From Marinobacter panjinensis (lineage in GTDB: Bacteria > Pseudomonadota > Gammaproteobacteria > Pseudomonadales > Oleiphilaceae), in assembly GCF_005298175.1 (NCBI RefSeq), contig NZ_SZYH01000001.1, positions 1,736,001-1,800,000 on the forward strand: a DNA stretch of 64,000 nucleotides, in the 5' to 3' direction. The translations under genes and the position numbers were made by a program. The notes beneath the pieces are model-generated. The model worked only from the letters and a program-made list of their open reading frames with translations, did not search any database and was not told the DNA's origin. Shown here one piece after another: positions 52,637-61,431 of this stretch. Within the stretch, counting starts at the first letter, position 1. Each line of letters starts with the position of its first letter.

Positions 52637-53695
52637 ATGACCAACATCCCGGATCGAGATTACCAACAACGCGCGTCCTGGCGCAGGCTGACTGCTTTCA
52701 GCCTGATTTTTATTGCCATGACGGCGGCCGGGCTATACGCGGTGTACGACCAGTTTGCCGGACGTAGCGTCACCTTTGACATGCGCCTGGTTTCCACGCA
52801 AGCCCTTGTATCCATTGTTGCCCTGCTGATCGTTTATTTCACGGCCGACGGGCTGCGGCTGCACTTTACCCTGCGGGCCCTGGGGCACCGATTGCCCTTC
52901 CCGGTGATTTTCCGGCTGGTGTTCATTAACCTGTTCTTCTCCAACGTCACCCCCATGGCTACCGGCGGCGGCTTTGCGCAGATCTGGTACCTGCAGCATC
53001 ATGGGGTTCCGGTTGGGCGGGCCACGGCAGCAACCACCATCCGCACTGTCATCGCGGTGATCTTCATTTTTTCCCTCACGCCGGTCTTTCTGCTTACCCT
53101 CAGCGCACTGGACAACCAGCCCCTGGTGGGCGAACTGGGGCCGATACTGGCTTTGCTGATCCTCCTCTATCTCGGATTTTTCATGGTGCTTCTGTTCCGC
53201 ACGCAGTGGTTGATTGGCCCACTGGGGCGACTGCTAGGCTTATTGCACCGGTTCCACCTGATCAGTGAGCGCAGGCATCGTCGCTGGCAGTTCAAGGCCA
53301 AACGGGAGATGCTGCGCTTCGCCCTCAGCTTTGGCCACTACCTCAAGGGGCCAAAACAGTTTGTTGCGCTGTCAGTGATATTCACCTTCATATTCCTGCT
53401 CAGCCTGTTCAGTTTTCCGGCGCTGCTGATCTCGGCACTGGATTACGATGTAGACTATATGGTGAGTACGGGCCTGCTGGTGGTAACCACCTTCGTGATG
53501 TATTTTTCACCAACACCCGGTGCATCCGGCATATCGGAAGGCGTATTCGGCAGTTTCTTCCGCGACATACTCACGGCCAATCACCTGGTACTGGTGACCA
53601 TCAGCTGGCGATTCATCACCATTTATATCGGAATGCTGACAGGGCTTGTGGTTCTGCAGCGGGAACTGGTGAGGAACCGAAGGGAAGCCCCATGA
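52637..53695 (+). CDS. Lysylphosphatidylglycerol synthase TM/flippase-like membrane protein
   Basis: 352 residues with about eight membrane spans. It matches the LPG_synthase_TM (AglD-like) family: FRLVFINLFFSNVTPMATGG with the conserved P and GG, RTVIAVIFIFSLTPVFLLTL, and FSPTPGASGISEGVFGSFFR, the conserved TPGGxGxxE-like motif. These proteins move or feed lipid-linked sugars or aminoacyl lipids. It overlaps the next gene by four bases, so it probably works with its glycosyltransferase half. Confidence 0.88.
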   Translation: MTNIPDRDYQQRASWRRLTAFSLIFIAMTAAGLYAVYDQFAGRSVTFDMRLVSTQALVSIVALLIVYFTADGLRLHFTLRALGHRLPFPVIFRLVFINLFFSNVTPMATGGGFAQIWYLQHHGVPVGRATAATTIRTVIAVIFIFSLTPVFLLTLSALDNQPLVGELGPILALLILLYLGFFMVLLFRTQWLIGPLGRLLGLLHRFHLISERRHRRWQFKAKREMLRFALSFGHYLKGPKQFVALSVIFTFIFLLSLFSFPALLISALDYDVDYMVSTGLLVVTTFVMYFSPTPGASGISEGVFGSFFRDILTANHLVLVTISWRFITIYIGMLTGLVVLQRELVRNRREAP

Positions 53696-55911
53696 CACGG
53701 CGTCATCCACTAAAAATCCTTTTCTACGTCACCCTGGCGATCGTCATCCTGCTGATCGGGTACAAGGGCTACCTGAATTTTTTCGAGCCGGATTTCGAGG
53801 CTCTGCACACGGAGCAGGTAGCCCGTATCAGTGACGAACTGTCCGATGCCGGAGGTTTCAGCTTTGCGGTTGTGGGCAATATCAACAACTCCATTGGCGT
53901 CTTCGAAGAACGCATGATTCCGGTACTCAACCAGGCGAACCTGGACTTTGTCGTTTCGGCCGGCAACGCCGTCAGCGGAGGTGGCGAAGACAAGTACCGG
54001 GCCATCCAGGGCACCCTGTCCCACCTGGAGATCCCCTACCTGCTCACCTTTGGTGAGAATGAGTACGAAAACTTCGGCAGTTACCGGTTTTACGACCATT
54101 TCGGCCCCCACTTCTTCAGCATAAAGGCGGGCGGTGCCCGGTTTATATTTCTGGACAGCACCGGCAAAACGCCCTGGCAGTGGCAGATCCGCTGGCTGAA
54201 CGACCTGTTGGATCAGGAGCCCAACCAGTTGCGTTTTCTGTTCATCGGGCACCCGTTGCTGGAACCGGATCAGCAGGCCCCGTTCGAGCGGGACGATGAT
54301 TTCCTTGAGCCGCCGGAGTTCCGGCAAGCCCTGCTTGAGGCCATTGCCAGGCACGATGTGGATATGGTGTTCTCCGCCAACCTGTCCCTGTATGCCGACC
54401 AGGTTCAGGGCGATACCCGTTTCATCACCACCGGAGGGGCCGGGGGGCTGGTGCTCAACGATGACACCAGCTTCTACCATTACGTGCGCGTGGATGTGAG
54501 CGAAGACGGGGAGATCAGCCACTCACTGGAGCGACTGGAGGCCGCGCAACATCCGGTGCTGAGCACGCTGGAATCCCTCTGGTTCTTCATCTACTCCCTG
54601 TTCTATGTTGGTTATGTGAACTTCATTTTGCTGGTCGCTGTATTCGTGCTGATCAGCATCAAGCTCTACACCGCCATTTTCGTGGAGAAAGACTACTACC
54701 CGGACTATGACCTGGACCCACAACCCTGGCTGTCCCGGCCATTGCGGGTCGCCATGTTTACCAACAACTACCTGCCATTTATCGGCGGCGTCCCCATCTC
54801 TATCGAGCGCTTGCGCAAAGGCCTGGAAACCCTGGGCGATGCCGTGCTGATTGTGTGCCCGAGGTATCGTGACCAGCCCAGGCAGGAAACCAACGTGGTT
54901 CGGGTTCCGTCACTGTTGTCCATGGGCGAGGATCGCGAATTCCGGCTGGCCAATATTTTCCTTCCTCAGATCCGTAAGCGACTGAGGGCCTTCAAGCCGG
55001 ACATCATCCACCTGCACCACCCGATCTGGCTCGGGGGATCCCTGGGGCTGTTCATCGCCCGGCGTCTGAAAGTGCCGGCGGTGTACACCTACCACACGCG
55101 TCTGGAGCATTACGCACACTTTGTTCCCCTGCCGGGCAATCTGTTCCGCAATCTGATTTCTCACGAGCTGATCAAACACTTCGCCAACAAATGCGATGGC
55201 GTTATCGTGCCCACCTACTCCACCGAGGAGTACCTGCGGATGATTGGCGTCAAGAGCCCCGTGTTCGTTCAGCCGACCGGCATTGAGTACCAGCGTTTCC
55301 AGGAAGTGGATGATGAAGATGTCCGCAAGTTGCGGGATTCCCTGGGAATCAGTGATGAAACCGTGTTCATCAGCGTCTCGCGGCTGTCCAACGAAAAGAA
55401 CATCGATTTCATGATCAATGCCATCGACGAGCTGCGCCGGCGTTCCGACCGCCCATTCCGTTTTCTGATGATTGGTGAGGGCCACCAGCATCAGCGGCTT
55501 CAGCAGCGTATCGATGAACTGGGATTACAAAAGCACTTTACACTGGTTGGCTCCATCCCCCCGGATGATATGGCCACCTGGTATCACCTGGGCGATGCCT
55601 TCCTGTTTGCCTCCAAATCCGAAACCCAGGGCATGGTTATCCTGGAAGCCATGGCCGCGGGGCTGCCAGTGGTTGCAGTGCGTTCGAGCGGCATTGATGA
55701 TGTCGTGCGCCATGGCCATAATGGATTCAAGACACCGGAGAAACAGGATCAGTGGTGTGATCGCGTTCAGCAACTGCTGGAGGATGAAGCGCTACGCGAA
55801 AAACTGGCCGCCCACGCCCTGGAATTTGCGGCAGATTATTCGGTGGAACAGTTCGCCCGGGATGTGCGGGAAATCTATGCCCTTACCCTGGCACGATCGG
55901 CTTCCCGGTGA
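53692..55911 (+). CDS. Fusion of degenerate metallophosphoesterase and GT4 glycosyltransferase
   Basis: 739 residues. After one N-terminal membrane span (about 9-27), residues 50-290 follow a calcineurin-like phosphoesterase layout, but every metal-binding motif is changed: VVGNINNS for GDxH, SAGNAVSGGG for GDxxD, FGENEYENF for GNHE and FSANLSLY for GHxH. A second membrane span (about 305-328) separates it from a GT4/GT-B glycosyltransferase (FTNNYLPFIGGVPISIERLR, HLHHPIWLGGSLGLFIARR, TQGMVILEAMAAGLPVVAVR). The GT half is probably active on a membrane lipid, while the first half may only bind. It is coupled to the flippase-like protein at 52637. Confidence 0.87.
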   Translation: MTRRHPLKILFYVTLAIVILLIGYKGYLNFFEPDFEALHTEQVARISDELSDAGGFSFAVVGNINNSIGVFEERMIPVLNQANLDFVVSAGNAVSGGGEDKYRAIQGTLSHLEIPYLLTFGENEYENFGSYRFYDHFGPHFFSIKAGGARFIFLDSTGKTPWQWQIRWLNDLLDQEPNQLRFLFIGHPLLEPDQQAPFERDDDFLEPPEFRQALLEAIARHDVDMVFSANLSLYADQVQGDTRFITTGGAGGLVLNDDTSFYHYVRVDVSEDGEISHSLERLEAAQHPVLSTLESLWFFIYSLFYVGYVNFILLVAVFVLISIKLYTAIFVEKDYYPDYDLDPQPWLSRPLRVAMFTNNYLPFIGGVPISIERLRKGLETLGDAVLIVCPRYRDQPRQETNVVRVPSLLSMGEDREFRLANIFLPQIRKRLRAFKPDIIHLHHPIWLGGSLGLFIARRLKVPAVYTYHTRLEHYAHFVPLPGNLFRNLISHELIKHFANKCDGVIVPTYSTEEYLRMIGVKSPVFVQPTGIEYQRFQEVDDEDVRKLRDSLGISDETVFISVSRLSNEKNIDFMINAIDELRRRSDRPFRFLMIGEGHQHQRLQQRIDELGLQKHFTLVGSIPPDDMATWYHLGDAFLFASKSETQGMVILEAMAAGLPVVAVRSSGIDDVVRHGHNGFKTPEKQDQWCDRVQQLLEDEALREKLAAHALEFAADYSVEQFARDVREIYALTLARSASR

Positions 55912-56003
55912 CCGTATCAAGGTTACACTTCCAACACAGAATATGATCGGTTTAGACTGGGAAAACGTACCTGTCAGGTACCTTTTAATTCCGGAGACAG
56001 ACT

Positions 56004-56951
56004 GTGACAGGCATTCCCGTTGGTATCAGCACCTGCCTGCTGGGCAAGGAAGTCCGCCATGATGGCGGCCACAAGCATTCCCGCTTTTGCACCCAGGTGC
56101 TTTCCCGCCATTTTGATTTCCGCTCCATCTGCCCGGAGCTGGAAGCAGGGCTGGGTGTGCCCCGCCCCGCCATCCATCTGCGGGAATACAAGGATGGCCT
56201 GAGGCTGATCGAATCCAAAGGCACGGCAGACCATACCGACGCCATGCAGGGATTTATCGACCAGGTAATGCCCACTCTGGCGGATCTTCGCGGATATATC
56301 CTGATGGCCAAATCACCCAGTTGCGGCATGGAGCGCATCAAGGTGCACAACGCTGATGGCAATGTGACCCGCCGCGATGGCCGGGGTCTGTTTGCGGAGG
56401 CGCTTATGCATCACTACCCGTTGCTGCCGGTGGAGGAAGAAGGTCGCCTGAACGACGATGCACTGCGGGAAAACTTCGTTGAACGTGTGTTCGCCTACGA
56501 TGACTGGATGCAGAACGTGGCCGGTGACAACCTCACTGCCCGTGCCCTGATTGAGTTCCACACCCGCCACAAATTCCAGCTGCTGGCCCACTCCGAGAAA
56601 ATCTACCGCCAGTTGGGGCCGATGCTCGGAGATCTGAAATCAGAGCCGCTGAAAGACATTGCTGCCCGATACATTGCCTCCTTCATGGAAGCAATGACCC
56701 TGCGGGTGAGCCGCGGCTCCCATGTGAATGCCATGCAGCACCTGATGGGCTACCTGCGTGATTCCATGGCGGATGAAGACCGGAAGGTGCTGATGGAGCA
56801 GATCGAGGCTTACCACCGGGGTGAAGTGCCCCTGGTGGTGCCGATGACGCTGCTGCGGATGGCCCAGCGGCGGGAACCGGTGGATTACCTCCATACCCAG
56901 AAGTATCTGACCCCCTACCCGGACGAGCTGGGGCTCCGGAACCGTGTTTAA
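56004..56951 (+). CDS. DUF523/DUF1722 protein (YbgA-like)
   Basis: 315 residues from a GTG at 56004 with GGAG 7 bases upstream. The N-terminal DUF523 half has VGISTCLLGKEVRHDGGHKH and SPSCGMERIKV with the conserved cysteines. The C-terminal DUF1722 half (YbgA type) has LIEFHTRHKFQLLAHSEKIY and VVPMTLLRMAQRREPVDYLH. Related proteins are often found near photolyase genes, though none is here. The function is not settled; a role in sulphur or stress metabolism is often suspected. Confidence 0.88.
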   Translation: MTGIPVGISTCLLGKEVRHDGGHKHSRFCTQVLSRHFDFRSICPELEAGLGVPRPAIHLREYKDGLRLIESKGTADHTDAMQGFIDQVMPTLADLRGYILMAKSPSCGMERIKVHNADGNVTRRDGRGLFAEALMHHYPLLPVEEEGRLNDDALRENFVERVFAYDDWMQNVAGDNLTARALIEFHTRHKFQLLAHSEKIYRQLGPMLGDLKSEPLKDIAARYIASFMEAMTLRVSRGSHVNAMQHLMGYLRDSMADEDRKVLMEQIEAYHRGEVPLVVPMTLLRMAQRREPVDYLHTQKYLTPYPDELGLRNRV

Positions 56952-56960
56952 CGGCTCGAA

Positions 56961-57692
56961 TCAGAAGCCGTAAAGCAGCGACAGGGAGATTTCGGTATCG
57001 GTATCGTCTGCACCCTCAGGCTCATCCGAAATATGCTGCACCAGGTAGGCCAGCTTCATTGAAAGGTTGCCAACAACCGTGGCCTGCAAGGAGGTTTCGG
57101 ACTCTGTCACGGTGTTGTTTTCGTCCAGCCCAATTTCTGTGCTCAGCTTCTGGCGAAACAGGGCATTCTCAGACAACGCGCAGTCGAACTGGCCCGCCAG
57201 CCGGGCGATGGCCTCTTCTTCGTCCCGGTTGCCGTCTGAATCAGGCTCCTCCAGTTTGTTGAACCGGTAACCGAGACCAGCCGACAGGTCGAGGAAGGAG
57301 TCCTCACCGCGCTGCCAGATCTGGTTACCGTAACCGGTGGTCAGGGAGGACTGAAAATCGTACCCGGAGAAACGATCGTCCTCGTAGGCGCCACGGACAA
57401 ATACGTACTGACTGCCCTCGAACTTGTAGTCGGACTGCAGATTCGCCCGGTATTTCTCGGCAGTGGTGACATCGTCTGACCGGGAGTAGGCAGAGCGAAA
57501 CTCACCCGTGTTGCGCCATTCAGCCTCTTCGTATTTCAACGCAATGCGGCTGTTAATGTTGGTCTCCTCTGTGTTGCCCGAGGTTATCAGGACACCAACC
57601 TCACCCTCACCGTCCCAACTTTCAATGTCGTCACCGAATGCCAGGGGTGACATGGCCAGTAAAACAAGTGCAACGGTTGTTCTGAACTGCAT
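56961..57692 (-). CDS. DUF481 outer-membrane protein
   Basis: 243 residues. A signal peptide (VALVLLAMSPLAFG) is followed by WDGEGEVGVLITSGNTEETN, the classic start of DUF481 (YdiY-like) proteins. Regular beta strands follow and it ends in aromatic GF, a beta-barrel assembly signal. It is probably an outer-membrane barrel that may respond to salt or acid. It lies 20 bases after trhO on the same strand and may be co-transcribed. Confidence 0.88.
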   Translation of the reverse strand: MQFRTTVALVLLAMSPLAFGDDIESWDGEGEVGVLITSGNTEETNINSRIALKYEEAEWRNTGEFRSAYSRSDDVTTAEKYRANLQSDYKFEGSQYVFVRGAYEDDRFSGYDFQSSLTTGYGNQIWQRGEDSFLDLSAGLGYRFNKLEEPDSDGNRDEEEAIARLAGQFDCALSENALFRQKLSTEIGLDENNTVTESETSLQATVVGNLSMKLAYLVQHISDEPEGADDTDTEISLSLLYGF

Positions 57693-57712
57693 GAAATCTC
57701 CTCGTTTAAGGG

Positions 57713-58723
57713 TCAGGATCTGGCGCGACGCCCGCCAAGGGCGCTTTTTCGGGCTTGCTGTTCACGCTCTGCCTTTTTCCGGGCCTTTCGCTCTGCAATG
57801 ATGCGCGCAGCATCGCCACCGACATGGGCTTCGCCACGCTCCTCAGCCAGACGCATCTGCCGCTCACGCTCGGCAAAGCGGGCTTTCTGCGCCTCTGTCA
57901 GCGAGTCGATACAGCGGTGACAACTCACCCCCTGCTCATACTCCGGGCGCTGCTTGTCTTCCTCGGTGATCGGCCGGCGGCAGGCATGGCATTGGTCGTA
58001 TTCGCCTCGCTCCAGCTTGTGGTTCACCGTTACCCGGTCATCAAATACAAAGCACTCACCGCGCCACAGACTCTGCGATTCCGGAACTTCTTCCAGGTAC
58101 CTGAGAATGCCACCCTTGAGGTGATACACCTCCTCAAAGCCCTGCTCTTTCAGGAACGCCGTGGATTTTTCACAACGGATGCCCCCGGTGCAGAACATGG
58201 CAACTTTCTTGTGCTTTGACGGATCCAGGTTCTCCTTCACATACTCGGGGAACTCGCGGAAGGTATCCGTAGCCGGGTTCCTGGCATTCTCGAAGGTTCC
58301 GATCTCCACTTCGTACTGGTTACGGGTGTCCACAACCATTACATCCGGGTCTGAGATCAGATCATTCCACTCCTTCGCGTCCACATAGGTGCCCACGATG
58401 CGTTTCGGGTCGATACCTTCCACACCCATGGTGACGATCTCTTTCTTCAGCTTCACCTTGGTGCGCTTGAAGGGCTGGATATCCACAAAGGATTCCTTGT
58501 AATCGATGCCCTCAAATCGCTCATCGGCGTCCAGCCAATTGCGGATGGCATCCACACCCGCACGGCTGCCGGCGATGGTGCCATTGATGCCTTCACGGGC
58601 GAGCAGCAAGGTGCCGTGCACATCTCTTTCAAGCATCAGGTCCAGCAGCGGCTGGCGAAGGGCTTTGTAATCATTCAGAACTGCGAACTTGTATAGCGCG
58701 CAGACAACAACATCCTGGCTCAT
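57713..58723 (-). CDS. trhO: tRNA uridine-34 hydroxylase TrhO, rhodanese type
   Basis: 336 residues. The N-terminal acylphosphatase-like domain has [20 protein letters not shown]. The rhodanese domain carries [20 protein letters not shown] and the catalytic [12 protein letters not shown], with C178 as the active-site cysteine and C184 beside it. A zinc-ribbon-like C-terminus ([24 protein letters not shown]) follows. TrhO (YceA) oxidises uridine 34 of tRNAs to 5-hydroxyuridine. Confidence 0.94.
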   Translation of the reverse strand: MSQDVVVCALYKFAVLNDYKALRQPLLDLMLERDVHGTLLLAREGINGTIAGSRAGVDAIRNWLDADERFEGIDYKESFVDIQPFKRTKVKLKKEIVTMGVEGIDPKRIVGTYVDAKEWNDLISDPDVMVVDTRNQYEVEIGTFENARNPATDTFREFPEYVKENLDPSKHKKVAMFCTGGIRCEKSTAFLKEQGFEEVYHLKGGILRYLEEVPESQSLWRGECFVFDDRVTVNHKLERGEYDQCHACRRPITEEDKQRPEYEQGVSCHRCIDSLTEAQKARFAERERQMRLAEERGEAHVGGDAARIIAERKARKKAEREQQARKSALGGRRARS

Positions 58724-58905
58724 GAGTCTGGTTACTCCTGCGGGCCGGACCGTAAATCCGGAGCATGGTTAATAATCGCCCAAGGGCGCGAGGCGGCCAT
58801 TCTAACGAATCCGGGCGCAGGAAAGTATTACGGGGAGTTACAGGGGCAATTCTGAGCAGAACCCGGCACCCGGGAGGGCGCCGGGAAATCACGTGCTGAT
58901 GCAGA

Positions 58906-59466
58906 TCAGAACAGTACTGCGAAACCGATGGAGACGCCTGAGATTTCCGCGCCGTCCTTGTCGATATACTGCATGTACTCGCCGTTGACCTGGAAATCTT
59001 CATTGATGTTCAGGTTGGCACCCAGGCCATAGGAAATGTCGGACTCCGACTCTGAAAGACTGGCTGAGCCACCAGGTCCGGTCGCCGATACTGTCAGCTC
59101 ACCCTTGGTCGCACCAACAATAACGTAGGGATAGACGGGGCTTTCGTTAGGAAGACCCAGCGCCATATAGCCACCGACCATGTAATCGAGTTCCAGGTCA
59201 AGGGAGACGTCATTGAAGCTGGTTGAGTCATCCCCGGCGCCAAAACCGGCACGGAACTCGGCGGAGAGGTAGGGGTTGATCCGCACGCCGGCTTTTCCGA
59301 CCAGTGCGCCCAGATCGAATTCTTCGGAAATACCGTCTTCCTCATAAGTCAGGAAGGCATAATTCAGGCCGACATAGCCGCCTTCAACAGCGTCCTGAGC
59401 GGAAGCACCGGATGCAAATGACGCCAATACGGCAAGCGCAGACCCCAAAACAATCTTGTTCTTCAT
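58906..59466 (-). CDS. Outer-membrane beta-barrel protein
   Basis: 186 residues. A signal peptide (VLGSALAVLASFASGASA) leads to an eight-strand porin-like barrel (GYVGLNYAFLTYEEDGISEE, SAEFRAGFGAGDD, YPYVIVGATKGELTV) that ends in the expected aromatic strand (GVSIGFAVLF). It resembles the OmpW/OprF-like small barrel group. A strong GGAGTAAGCA site precedes the ATG at 59466. It is monocistronic. Confidence 0.85.
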   Translation of the reverse strand: MKNKIVLGSALAVLASFASGASAQDAVEGGYVGLNYAFLTYEEDGISEEFDLGALVGKAGVRINPYLSAEFRAGFGAGDDSTSFNDVSLDLELDYMVGGYMALGLPNESPVYPYVIVGATKGELTVSATGPGGSASLSESESDISYGLGANLNINEDFQVNGEYMQYIDKDGAEISGVSIGFAVLF

Positions 59467-59576
59467 TGCTTACTCCTTTATAGGGCCAGCCCAGCGACCC
59501 CAACCACATGTGTTTATCCATCACTTTTCGGGCGGGTGGATAATAATTCATTTTTCACTCCGTTTCTTTGAGGCCA

Positions 59577-59612
59577 AACAAAAAACTCCCGCAGAGCGGG
59601 AGTTTTCAGGAA
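59577..59612 (-). terminator. Terminator of the DsbA-like gene
   Basis: On the minus strand, AAAACTCCCGC pairs with GCGGGAGTTTT around a TCT loop and runs into TTTTTTG. It lies 25 bases after the DsbA-like stop. Confidence 0.93.
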
Positions 59613-59634
59613 CTTGAACAAGGAGTGAGAGCCC

Positions 59635-60357
59635 TCAGTCAGCCAGTTCACGCTCGACAACGGCGGATAGCTGCCCCCAGCCCGGGCGGGTCAGGCGGAC
59701 GTTATCGACGAGCACGGTTGGCGTGCTGGTGACACGGAGTTGCATGGCTACGCGCCGGCTCTGCTCGATTTCTTCAATGTGCAGGTCGGTATTCATACAA
59801 CGGCGGAACCTGCGATCTTCAAGTCCCAGGTCATTCGCGTACCGGCTGAAGGTGTCTATGGGGCTACCGGAACCACTCCACTCGGTCTGCATATCAAACA
59901 GCTGGTCATGCATTTCCCAGTAGGCGCCCTGGTCACCGGCACAGCGTGCCGCCTGGGCGGCAGGCATGGCGTTGTCGTGTTGCTGAAGCGGCAGGTCAAA
60001 GTACACAAAGCGTACCTTGCCAGAGTCGACATAGTCCTGCTTCAACTGCTGGGTGGCGTCTGAAAAGCGCGCACACGCCGGGCACTGGTAATCCGCAAAC
60101 TCCCGCACTACCACAGGCGCGTCATCGTCACCCATTGATACCCCGTAACGGTCCAGCTCTGCAGGAAACGGATCGGCGTTGGGGGCTGCAACCGGCAGTT
60201 CATCGGATGTGGGGGACGGGCTTGCGGTGAGGAAAAACACACCAACCGCAACAAACACCAGAACAATAACGCCAAGGCCGGCATAGAGTGGCTTGCGATC
60301 TTTCTGCTTGCGGGGCGGTGGCGCACCGGTTTCCTGTCTTCTTTTTGCTTCGCCCAT
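59635..60357 (-). CDS. DsbA-family thiol oxidoreductase, membrane anchored
   Basis: 240 residues. A short basic cytoplasmic tail (MGEAKRRQETGAPPPRKQKD) and one membrane span (about 25-45) are followed by a thioredoxin-like DsbA domain with active site C92-P-A-C95 (FADYQCPACARFSD) and the cis-Pro loop VTSTPTVLVDN. The CPAC pair and the lack of other cysteines fit a periplasmic disulphide isomerase or reductase-like protein. Its partner is unknown. Confidence 0.9.
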   Translation of the reverse strand: MGEAKRRQETGAPPPRKQKDRKPLYAGLGVIVLVFVAVGVFFLTASPSPTSDELPVAAPNADPFPAELDRYGVSMGDDDAPVVVREFADYQCPACARFSDATQQLKQDYVDSGKVRFVYFDLPLQQHDNAMPAAQAARCAGDQGAYWEMHDQLFDMQTEWSGSGSPIDTFSRYANDLGLEDRRFRRCMNTDLHIEEIEQSRRVAMQLRVTSTPTVLVDNVRLTRPGWGQLSAVVERELAD

Positions 60358-60465
60358 GATGGAGCTCCTTGTTGTTTATTCGTTTCTGATCGTTTTCAGG
60401 CGGTAACGAGCACGCTAAGATCCTTTATACCGTACATAAGTTCCAACAGAAATTAAGGAATTCTC

Positions 60466-61431
60466 ATGGCGTTACCTGAATCACTGACAAACTCGCTGAA
60501 CCTTCCCCTGGTTGCGGCACCGATGTTTCTGATCTCCGGCCCGGAGATGGCGCTTGCCTGCTGCAAACAGGGCATCGTTGGTAGCTTCCCCGCGTTGAAC
60601 CAGCGCAGCAGCGAGGATTTCGAGAAATGGGTGATTCAGATGAACGAGGGCCTGGAAGATTTCCGCCAGACCCATCCGGACCAGAGAATCGCGCCCTATG
60701 CGGTCAACCTGATTGTCCACCGCACCAACCCACGCTGGGAGGCTGACCTGGAACTGTGCGTGAAACACCAGGTGCCCATTGTGATCACTTCCCTTGGCGC
60801 CGCCACCCGCGTGACCGAAGCTGTGCACAGCTACGGCGGCCTGGTTTTCCACGATGTGACCAACCAGAAACACGCCCACAAGGCAGCGGAAGCGGGAGTG
60901 GATGGCATTATAGCGGTCTCCGCCGGCGCGGGCGGCCATGCCGGCACCATCAACCCGTTCGTGCTGGTGCATGAAATTCGCGAGGTGTTTGACGGTATTA
61001 TCCTGCTCGCTGGCGGGTTGTCCAAAGGCGAAGATATTCTGGCAGCCCAGGCCATGGGCGCTGACCTGTGCTACATGGGCACCCGGTTTATCAACACGAC
61101 CGAATCACAGGCGGAAGCGGCCTACCAGAACATGATTATTGAGGCGGTATCCGGGGACATCATTCATACCCCGGCGGTTTCAGGTATTCCTGCCAACTTC
61201 ATGCGCCAGAGCCTGGAAGCGGCAGGCTACCCCATGGACAAACTGAACCAGGTGGCAGAGCTCGACTACGGTGAAAAGCTGAAGCCGGTGGATGACGAGG
61301 CCAAAGCCTGGAAAACCGTCTGGTCCGCCGGCCAGGGGGTGAGCCAGATTACGGATGTGGTTTCGGTCAGTAATCTGGTTGAACGTATTGGCAACGAATA
61401 TCGGGAAGCCCGTTCGCGGCTTTGCGATTAG
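60466..61431 (+). CDS. Nitronate monooxygenase-like flavin oxidoreductase
   Basis: 321 residues from an ATG with AAGGAATTC upstream. Motifs match the NMO/2-nitropropane dioxygenase TIM-barrel family: LPLVAAPMFLISGPEMALAC, IVSAGAGGHAGTINPF-like DGIIAVSAGAGGHAGTINPF, and GADLCYMGTRFINTTESQAE. It binds FMN and oxidises nitronates or reduces quinone-like substrates. It is a single gene, converging with a DUF5666 protein. Confidence 0.9.
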   Translation: MALPESLTNSLNLPLVAAPMFLISGPEMALACCKQGIVGSFPALNQRSSEDFEKWVIQMNEGLEDFRQTHPDQRIAPYAVNLIVHRTNPRWEADLELCVKHQVPIVITSLGAATRVTEAVHSYGGLVFHDVTNQKHAHKAAEAGVDGIIAVSAGAGGHAGTINPFVLVHEIREVFDGIILLAGGLSKGEDILAAQAMGADLCYMGTRFINTTESQAEAAYQNMIIEAVSGDIIHTPAVSGIPANFMRQSLEAAGYPMDKLNQVAELDYGEKLKPVDDEAKAWKTVWSAGQGVSQITDVVSVSNLVERIGNEYREARSRLCD

